Assembly (NCBI GenBank): GCA_025618425.1
Contig: CM046850.1
Location: 26,614,205-26,678,204, forward strand
Reading direction: 5' to 3'
From: Heliocidaris tuberculata
Taxonomy: Eukaryota; Echinodermata; Echinoidea; Camarodonta; Echinometridae
DNA length: 64,000 bases
The position numbers and the translations under genes were made by a program. Numbering within the stretch: position 1 is the stretch's first letter; each line of letters begins with the position of its first letter. The notes beneath the pieces were generated by a model. That model was not told where the DNA came from. It was given only the letters and a program-made list of their open reading frames with translations, and did no database searches. Below are positions 12,437 through 64,000 of the stretch, one piece after another.

Positions 12437-14224
12437 TACAGTGTAATAGGGTTTCTGATATTGTAGTCATTACAATGCCTTCTGCCCAAAGAAAAGCACA
12501 AGGCTGATTTCATGTTTTTTATATTCAATTTTGATAACTAATTTGTAATATGGTGATTGATGAGGATTACTCTTGAAATGTTCTCATTTTAGGAATCATT
12601 TACGACCAACTTTGATGCCACATATTTATTTGCATAGTCCCTTATATCTAAATTTGTGTTCATTCAATATAATTGGTGATTTCAGCAAGATTTAATTAAA
12701 CTCTAGTTGATCAAATTTTATTTTTTCAAAAAACTCAAAATACACAAATATTCCCTTTCTCTTTCCTACATAATCAATCATTCATAATAGCCTCTCTACA
12801 GATTATTTCACATCCAATTTGCTTGACCAGAACTTAAAATATCTTCAATTCCATCCCACACATGCAACAAATGTCAGAAAAAAGGAAGGGGGGGGGGGGG
12901 AGAAAATGGTATTGCAGAATTGTAAACCTCTTACAAACTATGACAGAACAGGATTACTACCTTTTTCTATTATTGTTAACTTCATTGGATTAACATTGAT
13001 AAGCAGGTAAACCAAATCCATCACTGTCAGGAGCGAGGATTGGATTTAGTCCCAAACAAGAGTTTAAACTCTTTCAAATGCCAGGAAAGGCTTCGCTATG
13101 GCTTCATGTTGAATTTGACTTAAAGGAGATTTTCAAAATATTCAGAGGGTGTATTGCACTCACGCTTGTGAAGCACAAAAAAGGAATAGTTAGTCAGAAA
13201 TTCTACAATGACCTGAAAAGTTGTGTACGCTTTGGTGGAATATTTTTGAGTAATTTGAGGGCTTTTAAATGAAAACTTACAGTTTAATTTTTCTGAAGAT
13301 AATTGAATGAGAAATGATGTGTCAAAAACTGATAATGGAGGATTGGAACCCAACATCTTGGAAAAGAGGATAATTTTTTTTTAATTTTTGATTGTTGATT
13401 GTTTTGTTTTGTTTTGTTTGTTTGTTGTTGTTTGTTGTTTTTTTTGGTTTTTTTGAGGGGGTAGTTTCTTATTTTTAGTGGCATCCAGTCTTTATTTTAA
13501 TTTTTTTTTTTTACTATTATCATATTTATAAAGGCTTACCCCAGTGTTAGTTCAGAGGCAGAAGAGTGGTAATCTGTGTAATATTACCTTTGAAATCTCC
13601 ATTGACAAAATACCCGTAACATGTTATGACCATGATATATAACTATGCTTGAAAAGCATAAATGCATTAGATATTATTTTGTTTGTTTTGAGTATAATTA
13701 GCAGTGTGGTAAAGGTAAACTTTAAGTTGTTGCTCATGCAGTAAACTTTCTCATATATGAATACTGAGCACTCCAGTAGAATACTTTGAAATGGTTCAGG
13801 GAATGATTTACAATCTTTTCTCTGAGGCAAAATAAACCTTCTTGCTAACCCAATTAAATCATCCTTGCGTGCAATTTAATGATGTCATATTTACGCCCTA
13901 GAACTGTCTGCGTAATGGCAAATGCTATGGATGACATTGAGGTGACATTCATGAAGTAACACTTCCATACAAGTCCCAACTCCAATTTGCATTTTAAAAA
14001 ATGATTTTCGTCTTTCTTGTTTTATTGCTATATTTATCTGCTTAAATGGAAAGAATAATAGACAATGTATCCATATGTCAATTGTCAACATAGGAAAACT
14101 TAGAAAACAAACTAACAAATTAACAGAACAAAAGTTTAATTCCCATAACATACTAACAATGTATTGCTCAAAACAGTTAAACACAGACATGTGTTATGTT
14201 TAATAAAGATTAATTGGTTTTGAG

Positions 14225-14630
14225 TTTTTCATCAAGATCTTCAAATTGCTGTTGATCAGCACTAACATGAATCTGTCAGAAGCTTGTGAAAGCGGAAAGC
14301 TTCAAGTGCAAAATAATGCCATGCTAACTTGTTTTGAATGTAGAGTACCCTTATATCATATCTGCTGTTTGTATCAACTCCTTTAAAAAAGAGAAGAAAA
14401 AAAATAAGAGGAAAGGAGAAAGAAAAAACAGGAGAGTGAAAGGCTTTCATCAAGGTCTTCAAGATGCTTCTTGATGATCACGAACATGAATCACTCGTAG
14501 GCTCATGAAAACAGAAGGTTTCTAGTGCTAATCTATGCCATGCCACCACCTTGTTTTGAATTATAGTACACTAGCCATTTATCATATTTTTGTTTGTATC
14601 AACTTCACAGAAGAAAAAAGATTAGGCCAT
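14225..14630. repeat. Tandem duplication of about 220 bp
   Basis: TTTTCATCAAGATCTTCAAA (about 14227) and TTTCATCAAGGTCTTCAAGA (about 14446) begin two units that share ACATGAATC, AATGCCATGC, CTTGTTTTGAAT and TTTGTATCAACT. Confidence 0.6.
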
Positions 14631-14633
14631 AAG

Positions 14634-15456
14634 GTGCATTTCTATTAGCCCAAACAAGATTGAGCTTGACATATTTCGATCGATTTGTGCTTCTTCAGAA
14701 AAAGTCAGAGTTTGAAGCTCCCCATTTTCATTAGCTAGCCCAAGTCAAGCAATTCCTACTCAACCGCGTAGCTAGGATTTAATTTCAGGAGGGGGGGGGG
14801 GGGAAGTTGACGAAAGCTTTGATGTTTTAGCTAATTTTGAGTGAAAGGTAACGGCTCGTAGCACCTTTTTTTAGGCGAAAAGATAGTTGGACGCCCTGAC
14901 TGCTTTTCAATTATTTGGAAGCAATACTGTACTCTACATGTAACGGGTGGGCACAGGAAGTGGGAGTTTCCACCCTCTCACACGAAGCGCGAAAGCTTCG
15001 ACGTTTAGGCAAATTTTGAGAGAAAGGTAACAGCTCATAACAGCTCATAGCACCTTTATAGGCTTTTTGCTCTCACTTCCCCTCGCTTTTACGCTCCACT
15101 TTTTTTTTTGGGGGGGGGCAACTGCTACGTGCCTGTACCTGCTCACTCAAGGAATTAGCTCAAGCTATAAGATGAGTACACATGTTAAGTCTGATTACAT
15201 CTTCAGGGACTCTTCACTTGCAAATTATCCCATTAATTAGCGAAAAGCAGGCTACATGACTCTATTTCATGCCCTGGTCAGTTTGGCATAAAAGCTCAGT
15301 AAAGCTAATATATCTGAAAAGGAACGGTAGAATAGCCCACCATTGGCTTCTTCTCTGCAAATTAATTTGATCTCAATGCGATCAGGCTAATTAATTTCCC
15401 TGGATGATGATTAGCAGGCTATTTTGAAAAGTGGGGCTAATGACAATGGGCCTAGA
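14634..15456. mobile_element. Possible fold-back with an internal insertion
   Basis: TAAGGTGCATTTCTATTAGCCC at the left and GGGGCTAATGACAATGGGCCT at the right are imperfect inverted ends. A separate block at about 14760-15135 with two related 100-bp segments (AAGCTTTGATGTTTTAG / AAGCTTCGACGTTTAGG) looks inserted. Confidence 0.4.
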
Positions 15457-15612
15457 GTTTCCAGACGTCGTCGCAATCGCATTCTTGTAATAGTAAGTGT
15501 TAAAAGTTGTCAACACAAGCAGCAGATGTTTAGAAAGTCCAGTGCGTGCTATCGGCAAGTGATCCTGCCAGTGAATTGATTTGATCAAGTCGATAGCTAG
15601 ATCAACAGTGTA

Positions 15613-16028
15613 ATACCCCTTTCATAAACTCCTAAGAGTGCTTAATAAGAGCAGAATAAAGAACATTATAGAACTTTGTGAATATATCTGCATCAAAATA
15701 ATGCGCATTATTTAAGAGCTGCTACTATGCACATAATACCCGCATTTTCTGGCAAATGCTAGGTTTATGAACTTGATAATGCGGATCTATATTATGCCAC
15801 CCTGATATCCGTCAAAAATCATTTGATTTCCCGCAAAATGGCAACATTCTCCGTCACAGATCCAGTATGATGCCGGGGGGGGGGGGGGGGGGGGGGGGTC
15901 TGAATGAGTGCTCATAAAAATAATGCTCTTATCATCCGTACTCTGATAGTTTATGAACACAATTTTTATTGCTTAATGCGCCTTATTTTAGTCCACATAA
16001 TTTGAAGCATGGGTTTCTGAAAGGGGTA
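15613..16028. mobile_element. MITE with ATACCCCTTTCATAAAC ends
   Basis: ATACCCCTTTCATAAACTCC at the left, GGGTTTCTGAAAGGGGTAT at the right; inner arms CATAATACCCGCATT / AATGCGCCTTATTTT. A 24-nt poly-G run (15875-15898) lies inside. Confidence 0.65.
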
Positions 16029-16307
16029 TCGATTTTGATTAGGGTGTAATATGATTTGTTTCATTTAAACACCTCCACCTGATTGCTATCAATTACGAGT
16101 GGCATGCAAGGCTAGTTTGCCAATTTGAAAACATCATGCAGGTGTGAGAGATGGTCTGATTATATCTAAGTGCTTGTGTGATTGAGCACATGGAGTAAAA
16201 AGCACGTTTGGGTGCTGTTCATACCTCAGCGATAATGATAACGATAATGATAACAAGATTTTTACTTAAAGGAACACCCTACTATTGTGTGTGAGTTTGC
16301 TTGTTGT

Positions 16308-16674
16308 AAAAGGGAAGGTTGAGTTCTTGGAAAGGTTAAAAGTAATTTGTGAGCTTTCTCATTCTTATTATATCATGTTAGTTTGGAAGATTATCATAGT
16401 AGATATGTCCCCTGAAAATAGTTGCTCTTCAAATGCCCTCAAATTCAAGATGTGACAAGACACAGCTGAAATGTTCGGGCCGAACATTTTTGTGTAGTCC
16501 CATCTACACATATATACACAGCAGGACCGAGTCAATTTCTTCTCATTTTGGTGATTCCAAAACCTTACAGCATATACCAATTCTTATGTGCTATATAATC
16601 CACCTTTCCCAATGGCTTTGAGACAGTTTCTTTCACAATTCAGTCTCATGACCAGAACTCAACTTTATCTTTAA
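16308..16674. mobile_element. Family D MITE
   Basis: GGGAAGGTTGAGTTCTTGG at the left, CCAGAACTCAACTTTATCTT then TTAA (16671-16674) at the right. The inverted ends are shared with four other copies. Confidence 0.7.
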
Positions 16675-17148
16675 TAGTGGGGTAACTGTAGGGTGTACCT
16701 TTTTTAATATGGATCTACATAATTATAATATAATTACATGTATTTAAACAATTTGCACCCACTGTCACCCCTAAATTAAATTTCAACCCATCTCAGCATT
16801 CAGAACCTAACTTTTTTGTGTTAAATTTCTATAAACTGTCAGTACTGTATCTAGCTCACTTAAATGACAACATATACTGCAACAAACCAGGGGGAAAAAA
16901 ACTTGGGTGATTTTGTAATCAAAATGCTTCAGCCAAAAGATTATATTGAAATGGTGTGTGTAATTATAGTGTACTGAAGGTCTTTCTGTTTGTGAATTTC
17001 TCTCTCTCTCTCTCTTCTCTGTTTCTGTTGCTCTAGTAAACATTAGGCGTTGTCTTTTTATGCCTCCACCCACCAAAGGTGGTGCCGTAGGCATTATTTT
17101 AAATTTGAAATTCATTCAGATTTCTGTTTGTTATATAATTCTAAAAAT

Positions 17149-17430
17149 ACAGTTAACTTTGCATATTAAGTCAAATCTGTTGGGACCACAAAAAGTAGTT
17201 CGACATTATAGGAAATGTAAATAACACATATTTTGCATAGTTTGGTAGAAAAAAAAATTATTTGACTTACGGAAAGTTCGACTTATGCAACTTCAAGTTA
17301 AGGGACTTTCACAATTGGTCGTGCGATCGTTTGCAACTATTTGGTCACAATGCATAATGCACACAATCGCAAAGGTCGCAAACAGTCGCATCAACAATTG
17401 TGAAAGGGGCTTTATGCAAGGTTAATTGTA
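17149..17430. mobile_element. Family K fold-back with a nested palindrome
   Basis: ACAGTTAACTTTGCATATTA at the left, TATGCAAGGTTAATTGT at the right, with TTGACTTACGGAAAGTTCGA within. The palindrome GGACTTTCACAATTGG ... CAACAATTGTGAAAGGGGC (about 17301-17411) interrupts the right end. Confidence 0.6.
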
Positions 17431-17556
17431 GATGTTATTATTGGAAGCCCCTCCCCCTTTACTTGAATGGCAAGAGAGAGAGAGAGAAAGAAAGAGAAAG
17501 AGAAAGAAAATAAATATGTTTCATCTACCTTGCCAGTCAGTGCCCCTTATATTGAT

Positions 17557-17950
17557 TTAACCCTTTCCAAGACTATTGACCACATTTTGTGGTTTGGCTC
17601 AATAACTTTTGATTCAGAGTCCTGAAAAATATACCAGATACATGAGTAGAAAGAGCAAAGATTTCTGCACACACTATGTCTATTTTTGTTACATGATCCC
17701 AGGAATTTTAAAAAGGAGAAGAAGCTTTAAATTCCTTAAATTGGCAACACATTGAGAGGTTCAAAATCATTGTTTTTTATCGAAATTGGCAACTTTTTCA
17801 ACTTTTCGACAATTCTTTTAACCATGTATATTGTTTTCAAAGACATTGCCCTTTCTTACAATCTTGTAGCACTAAAAGAAAAATATTATTGTTGCCAATT
17901 TGAAGAACAAAATGTGATCAATTTACATGTAGCCCTGTAATAAGGGTTAA
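17557..17950. mobile_element. Family B MITE, TTAACCCTTTC ends
   Basis: TTAA at both edges. Closely similar to 61560-61975 apart from a deletion near the right end. Carries TACATGTA at 17924-17931 where both other copies read TA. Lies just upstream of the first recognised PSMD1 exon. Confidence 0.78.
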
Positions 17951-46396
<28,446 letters not shown>

Positions 46397-46401
<5 letters not shown>

Positions 46402-47795
46402 ATACTTGAATAGATCCCCAGGTGCACAAGGTTCTGAAAAATTCCTCAGATGTTATTGTCAGATATGTTAGTTTATATACATGTATGTATGCCTATGCTT
46501 TCTGCACTATGTGGAATCATATAAAGCATTGAATTTCATGAGGTGTTCAGATGTTACATTTTTTAAATTAAGATAGAATCAAATAGAATTATGATAGGAT
46601 GGAATGATAAAAATCGTACCCTTCACCATGCAACCAATGTATAAACTGACCAATATCTCTCCTTCAATATTGTAACTAGTTGCATATTTGTATTTGTTCC
46701 CTATTCAACCACAAAATCCCCCAAATTGACCTTCATATATTTTTGATTATTGGTATTTATATATTTCACTATATTACCTGCATTATTTTGGATCAGTTTA
46801 TATAATTTACCACCCATGCATTTCCTACAGTATTAATTTTAGGACGCTGTAGTCCAAGAAAGTACATGTCTAGACTCATTCTCATTAGCATCCTGGGAAA
46901 ATCAGTTGATGTGGCCTGTAAGTTAATAATGCCCTTAAGCAAAGAATGCATAAACTCCATTCGATTCCTTTGATATGGGCAGTGTTTGACCTCTGTAATC
47001 CTTGTCGGCAGATGTTTTGCCAATTCACAGATCGTTTAATGTCTTGAATGCATAAAACAGCACAGAATAAATCAATCAGATATAATCAGATTGGATTGCT
47101 CAGTGCAAAGTGTATTTTAATATAATCTATTTTAAATTATTAATATCCTTAGAAATTCATTCCAATGAGACTCATCTGCTTTTCTGAAAATATAGAAAAG
47201 AAAAGAAAAATAAATACATGTAATTGTCTACTGCAGTTTATGAGTTACATCCAGCAAAATTGGATTCCTAGTAAATCATCAATTATCTTCTATTTTCACC
47301 TTTAAAACTAAAGTCTGAAAAAAAAAAAAAATTTAAACCAATTTTGAGAACAGTTCAAGAGTCAGTTGTATGAATTGAGATTACTTGTCTGTACATTGTT
47401 ACACAAATGCGTTCATCGATTTAGATACTGTATGCCATGCTCTTCATAGATTACATGTACATGTATATGTTTGTGCAGAGGTTTGGTAACATGCAGTTGA
47501 GCATATACATGTATGTCAGTGGTTTATTAAGGATTGGAATATATGTAAGGATACTGAATTACATGTAAGTGTACATGTGTATGAGAACAATCACTATTTA
47601 AAAGTAATGTTAAAATTAAGATTTAATGACCATTGTGTCACCACTGCACAACACTTTTCCCTTTGTATTTATAATGGTAAGATGCACTGTCCGTTCTGAC
47701 CATGCTTCTGTCACTAAATGGCATAGAATGCTAGATTTATTTGTTTTTTGTATTGTTTCTTTGTGTTTCCATGGAAGAAGGGAACGCACAATAAA
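46397..47795 (+). promoter_or_regulatory. Candidate PSMD1 3'UTR and poly(A) signals
   Basis: AATAAA hexamers downstream of the stop occur at 46397-46402 (overlapping the stop), 47066-47071, 47209-47214 and 47790-47795. The sequence cannot show which is used; the one inside the stop codon is too early to be likely. Confidence 0.35.
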
Positions 47796-48807
47796 ATGAA
47801 ACTGCTTGACTGTTGAAAAGGCAACTTGGACTGTTTGTTTCTGTGTTATGAAAAACGTTGCAGCATCCAAATGGAAGGGGAAAGGAAATAGTGTAAGAGA
47901 GAGAGAGAGAGAGCGAGAAGTGGGGGGGGGGGGGGAATGAGTTAAAAGGGGATAGAAGCAAGTGAATGAAAAAGAAAGTGCAAGTGCACAATGAAAGATG
48001 GAGAGAGGGAAGGGGAGATGGGAGAGAGAGAGAGAGAAGGGAGGAGAGGGAGAGAGAGAGAGGGAGGGGGATGTGATAAGATAGAAAGCAGAAAAGTATT
48101 GGACAGAACGGGGAGTGGCTAATTTGTACAGGAGCTGGGGAAGAGATTGTTAACAAAAAATTAAAAGCTATTGAACAAGAGCGCTGAGTGAAAGATGGGT
48201 GGAAATCACATCTGGGAAGAGGAAAAATTCTATTAAATGAAAAGAGTTTTAAAGGAATTCACTTGCTCGAACATCCTGCCAATACATGGAAAGACGGATG
48301 TCCTTTTAAAAAAAAAATTAAATTAAAAAAAAAACTTCTTACCAGCAATTATCTTTCTAGTCTTCCTTTGTTTCTTTTCTTTTTTTTTCATTACTCAAAT
48401 TCTTTTGCTACTTTCTTTTGTCTTTGCCTTTCTTTCTTGCCATCACACTCTATTTGTCTATCATTCTCATTTACTAACAGACATTTACAGAATACCACAA
48501 TGAAATTGATTTAACATTTCTCTTTTTTATCTTTTGTCTTCTTTATTTCAAACTTTTCACATTCTTTTTGTAACCAAGCTTTTGTAGTATTAATCATTTA
48601 TTTACTACACTGTTTGATTTCATCATGTGCTTTTCCTTGACCCTACTGGAATGATCCGGTCAAAACCGGATGAATCTGGTCAAGACTGGATTGAGCCAAC
48701 AAATCATGAGAGCATGGAGAACAATCTATTTGTTTCTATACATGCATTATTTAATGGCAGCAGTTCTCAATTGCTACTTTCAATAACATGTCATCCCCAA
48801 TACATGT

Positions 48808-48983
48808 ACAGGTAACTCTTCCTAAGTCGAATCTCTTGGGACCACAGAAATCTGTTCGACTTAGGCGAAATTCGACTTAGAAGAGGTAAAAAACACATGT
48901 TTTGCTCATTCTGTTCTGAAAAATTGCTTCGACTAAGGCGATTATTCGACTTATGGAAGGTCGACTTATGCAGAGTTAACTGT
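48808..48983. mobile_element. Family K fold-back, uninterrupted copy
   Basis: ACAGGTAACTCTTCCTAAGT at the left, ACTTATGCAGAGTTAACTGT at the right, arms rich in TTCGACTTA; shares CTTGGGACCACAGAAATC with 17149-17430. A distant relative is near 51340-51470. Confidence 0.6.
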
Positions 48984-49516
48984 ATTTTGTACTGGCCAGG
49001 ATACAAAAAAGATCAACTGGGCAGATTCAATGGCTTGCACATCAGCACATCTGGTTTACTGTGGCAAGTGGATCTGTAAAACTGTGCTTTGCACAACATA
49101 TATCCATTCACAAAGAAACATTACACATTAGTCCATCAAATATCATATATTTCACCATGATACGGTGTGTATATACCCTGCAAAAATATTGCGCCATCTA
49201 CAGTAGGCATCTGAAATCGAGAATAAAATTTCCAATGTATCTCCACTGCTAAAACTTCTTTTTACTTGCACTATACATTGAGACAGGAATTCCATACATG
49301 TCATTTACATTCATAATGCGGAAAAAACAAAGCCTTTCTTTCACTGGAAGATGTACTCATGATACTTTTCTAATTTTCAAATATACACTTGCACAAATGA
49401 AATGTACAATCCAGGAAACGACTTGTTTTCAGTCATGGTATGGAAATGATTGTGAGATGCATGCTCTAGCAACATTTGCTCTCGAGTCCATTACCAACAC
49501 TAATCAAGTTCCTAAC

Positions 49517-50017
49517 TTAAAGAGAAGGTTGAGTTCTGGGAAAGGTGAAAAATAATTTGTGAGCTTTCTCATTCCTTTTATGTCAGTTTGGAAGAACATC
49601 ATAGTGGACATGTCCCCAAAAAAGGATTGCTCTTCAAATGCCCTCCTATTCGAAATATCGTGGGAAATAGCAGAAGTTTTCAGGCCGAACATTCATGCCA
49701 CAGGTGTGTGCAGTCCCATATACCAATTTCTGTGAGCAGTGCATGTGCTTTTCAGCGAGATTAGGTCAATTTCTTATTATTTTGATGATTCCAAAGCCTC
49801 ACAGTATACACCTATTCTTATGTACACATGTTTCTTTCACAATGTAATTGCATGACCAGGGAAGTGTTTCATTAAGTGTTTGGTCAGTGATTTTTACTGA
49901 CAACTGTTATAAGCTACTGAAATCCTTGCATCTGATTGGCCGAGAGCAAATTTGTCAGTAAAAATCACTGACAAGACACTTGATGAAATGCCCCCCAGAA
50001 CTCAACTTTATCTTTAA
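49517..50017. mobile_element. Family D MITE with a nested family F element
   Basis: TTAA at 49517-49520 followed by AGAGAAGGTTGAGTTCTGGG; right end CCAGAACTCAACTTTATCTT, then TTAA at 50014-50017. A family F fold-back (49858-49997) sits inside its right arm. Confidence 0.72.
49858..49997. mobile_element. Family F fold-back nested in family D
   Basis: GTGTTTCATTAAGTGTTT at the left, ACTTGATGAAATGCCCCCCA at the right, with the family F core (AGCTACTGAAATCCTTGCAT) between. Confidence 0.65.
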
Positions 50018-50633
50018 TTACTAACACTTACCAAATTCCTAATTTTAACCCTGGATCCAACACTACCTGACCTAACCCTAAACGTATCCAACAACCCATA
50101 GCCTAAGCCTCCTTTTCAAGAAATTCAAACATCTTTTAAAAACCTGATTCAGGCTTTAAGTAAACATGCATTGTGCCACAACTGCAACTGTTTTAGATGT
50201 CTTAGAAGCATCACATGCCCTAATGCATGGATTTCATTTGTTGTAAACTTTCAAATTCAAATTTCATTTCTTTTCATACAAAATACATTCCTTGGAAGTG
50301 ACACATGAACACACTAATCCCGTCAAAAAACTTTTTTCTTGTTTTCACTAATCTATCTTTAATATCAAACATGTATTCATAAAAAAATATTGCTTTATTA
50401 CAGAGTCGTATTGTTTTACTTCTTAAATTTTACAAATCATCATTTTTGTCACAAAGAAATATCTCCCTACAAACAAGGGGGTAGGAGCAATATACGTAGT
50501 GCCAACCATAAAGTTTGTGAAAATAAGTTACATGCCCTAATATGATTAAAACCTACTACTCAAGACCTCGTGAATATTTCATATTCAAATTCAAACAATG
50601 AGTTGGTCAAACAACAGACACAACGTACAATCC

Positions 50634-50639
50634 TTTATT
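50634..50639 (-). promoter_or_regulatory. Candidate ALG9 poly(A) signal
   Basis: TTTATT on + (AATAAA on the transcript) about 360 nt after the ALG9 stop. A second candidate is at 50394-50399. If used, the 3'UTR would contain the whole fold-back element at 50651-50884. Confidence 0.35.
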
Positions 50640-50650
50640 GACTTGCTTTA

Positions 50651-50884
50651 GAGCCTGATCGGTTAGTCACGGATGGACATTTGACAAATTTTGAAAGTTT
50701 GAAGGCCTTTAGAAAATAAGTATTTAATTGAAGAGAGCTATTTTATGTTTCATTGTGAAGGGCATCACTGAAGGAGTTAAAATTTGAGAAAATTTGGTTG
50801 CCATGATCACCTACTAAAAATATATGCTATAAACTATTTAATGTCACGGACGGACAAAATTCCTACTCTTAACCGATCAGGCTC
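50651..50884. mobile_element. Family G fold-back MITE near ALG9 3' end
   Basis: GAGCCTGATCGGTTAGTCAC at the left, CTTAACCGATCAGGCTC at the right; inverted relative to 38763-39002. Lies between the ALG9 stop and the nearest AATAAA. Confidence 0.72.
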
Positions 50885-50997
50885 ATTATAATACTAATTT
50901 TCAAGTGCATTTTTTTTCTTGAAACAGCAAAGTTGTGGCTTAGCACTACATTGCAACAACCCCCTTGAATAATAAATTTCTGGGTTCTCTCTCAAGG

Positions 50998-63512
<12,515 letters not shown>

Positions 63513-63569
63513 CTGTGAAGAAGAAAAAAAGATATTCATAAGCTTTGATTTAATCTCCACACAAATGTC

Positions 63570-64000
63570 AATTCAATTTGATTCAATTCAGTTTATTCAA
63601 TTTCAATAAAAATATGCATGTACAGACAAGTGCAAGTGTACAGAAATATAAAATACAGATGTACAGTAGATAAGAATACAGATGTAAAGCTTATAATTAT
63701 ATACGGAACCAAGGGTACCATAAAAGACCGAGGCGGTCTTGTCAAAACAGTCCCCTCACAGTAAAGTAGGACAAGATGGGGGAATGAGAGACCAATATGA
63801 GGTTTAAATATTGTGGATGTGTTTGTGGATCGAAGACCTTGACTATCTCTGTATGTGTTTCTAAAATGATATCCCAGTGCCCTATCAAAATCTTAAAGGG
63901 GTGGGTTTCTGGATTATTTCAAAATTTCCAATATAGAATAAGGTTGTCACAGACATACAGTCAATAAAGAATGAAAATGGGTTACTGTATACGCCATATA
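63570..64000. other. ALG9 intron, possible retroelement 3' fragment
   Basis: Begins TTCAGTTTATTCAATTTCAA then a long ACAGATGTACAG-rich stretch and GGAACCAAGGGTACC. The style resembles dispersed 3' ends of retroelements, but no coding motif is visible. Confidence 0.25.

Larger units (their letters stand above)
46402..50997. other. Convergent intergenic region with both 3'UTRs
   Basis: Holds PSMD1 and ALG9 3'UTR sequence, a GA-rich stretch at 47890-48070, a family K copy at 48808-48983, a family D copy at 49517-50017 and a family G copy at 50651-50884. No coding sequence recognised. Confidence 0.7.

Noticed and set aside
17752..17940. Conserved 62-residue open frame shared with 61769-61954
   Set aside because: Conservation is nucleotide-level identity between two family B MITE copies; the third copy breaks the frame.

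Overview
This is eukaryotic, AT-rich animal DNA: long introns with GT...AG boundaries, many fold-back mobile elements, microsatellites and homopolymer runs. Protein similarity to vertebrate orthologues, together with very frequent TACATGTA words and many short TTAA-flanked inverted-repeat elements, suggests a marine invertebrate, most likely an echinoderm such as a sea urchin. The species call is inference. Nothing prokaryotic (operons, CRISPR) is present.

Two real genes lie tail to tail. On the + strand, 18010-46401 carries the last eight coding exons of PSMD1/Rpn2, the 19S proteasome base scaffold (383 residues; the N-terminal part lies left of the window or was not recognised). On the - strand, 63512-50998 carries the last twelve coding exons of ALG9, the ER alpha-1,2-mannosyltransferase of N-glycan precursor assembly (441 residues; the 5' exons lie right of the window). 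All exons listed have GT donors and AG acceptors, and the reading phase is preserved across every junction. The stops are about 4.6 kb apart. The two genes act in different processes (protein degradation; N-glycan synthesis) and their adjacency implies no shared function.

Layout: 1-18009 holds no exon I recognise and is probably PSMD1 intron with transposon relics; 18010-19305 two PC-repeat exons; 19306-39588 a 20.3-kb intron full of repeats; 39589-46401 six PSMD1 exons; 46402-50997 intergenic and 3'UTR sequence; 50998-63512 ALG9 exons; 63513-64000 ALG9 intron.

The rest is dominated by non-autonomous elements. At least six families (called A, B, C, D, E and H here) are bounded by TTAA or a one-base variant, and a tandem duplication supplies an empty site for one of them. 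A second group of fold-backs shares GTTTCATAAA-like ends with unrelated interiors.

The most interesting observation is that paralogous repeat copies, and one duplicated ALG9 exon fragment, repeatedly differ by exactly TA versus TACATGTA. The abundant TACATGTA words may therefore arise as 6-bp insertions (CATG plus a duplicated TA), the form expected of a Tc1-like excision scar. ALG9 also carries two sets of degraded exon-fragment duplications and a perfect 90-unit GAA/TTC tract 30 nt upstream of a splice acceptor.
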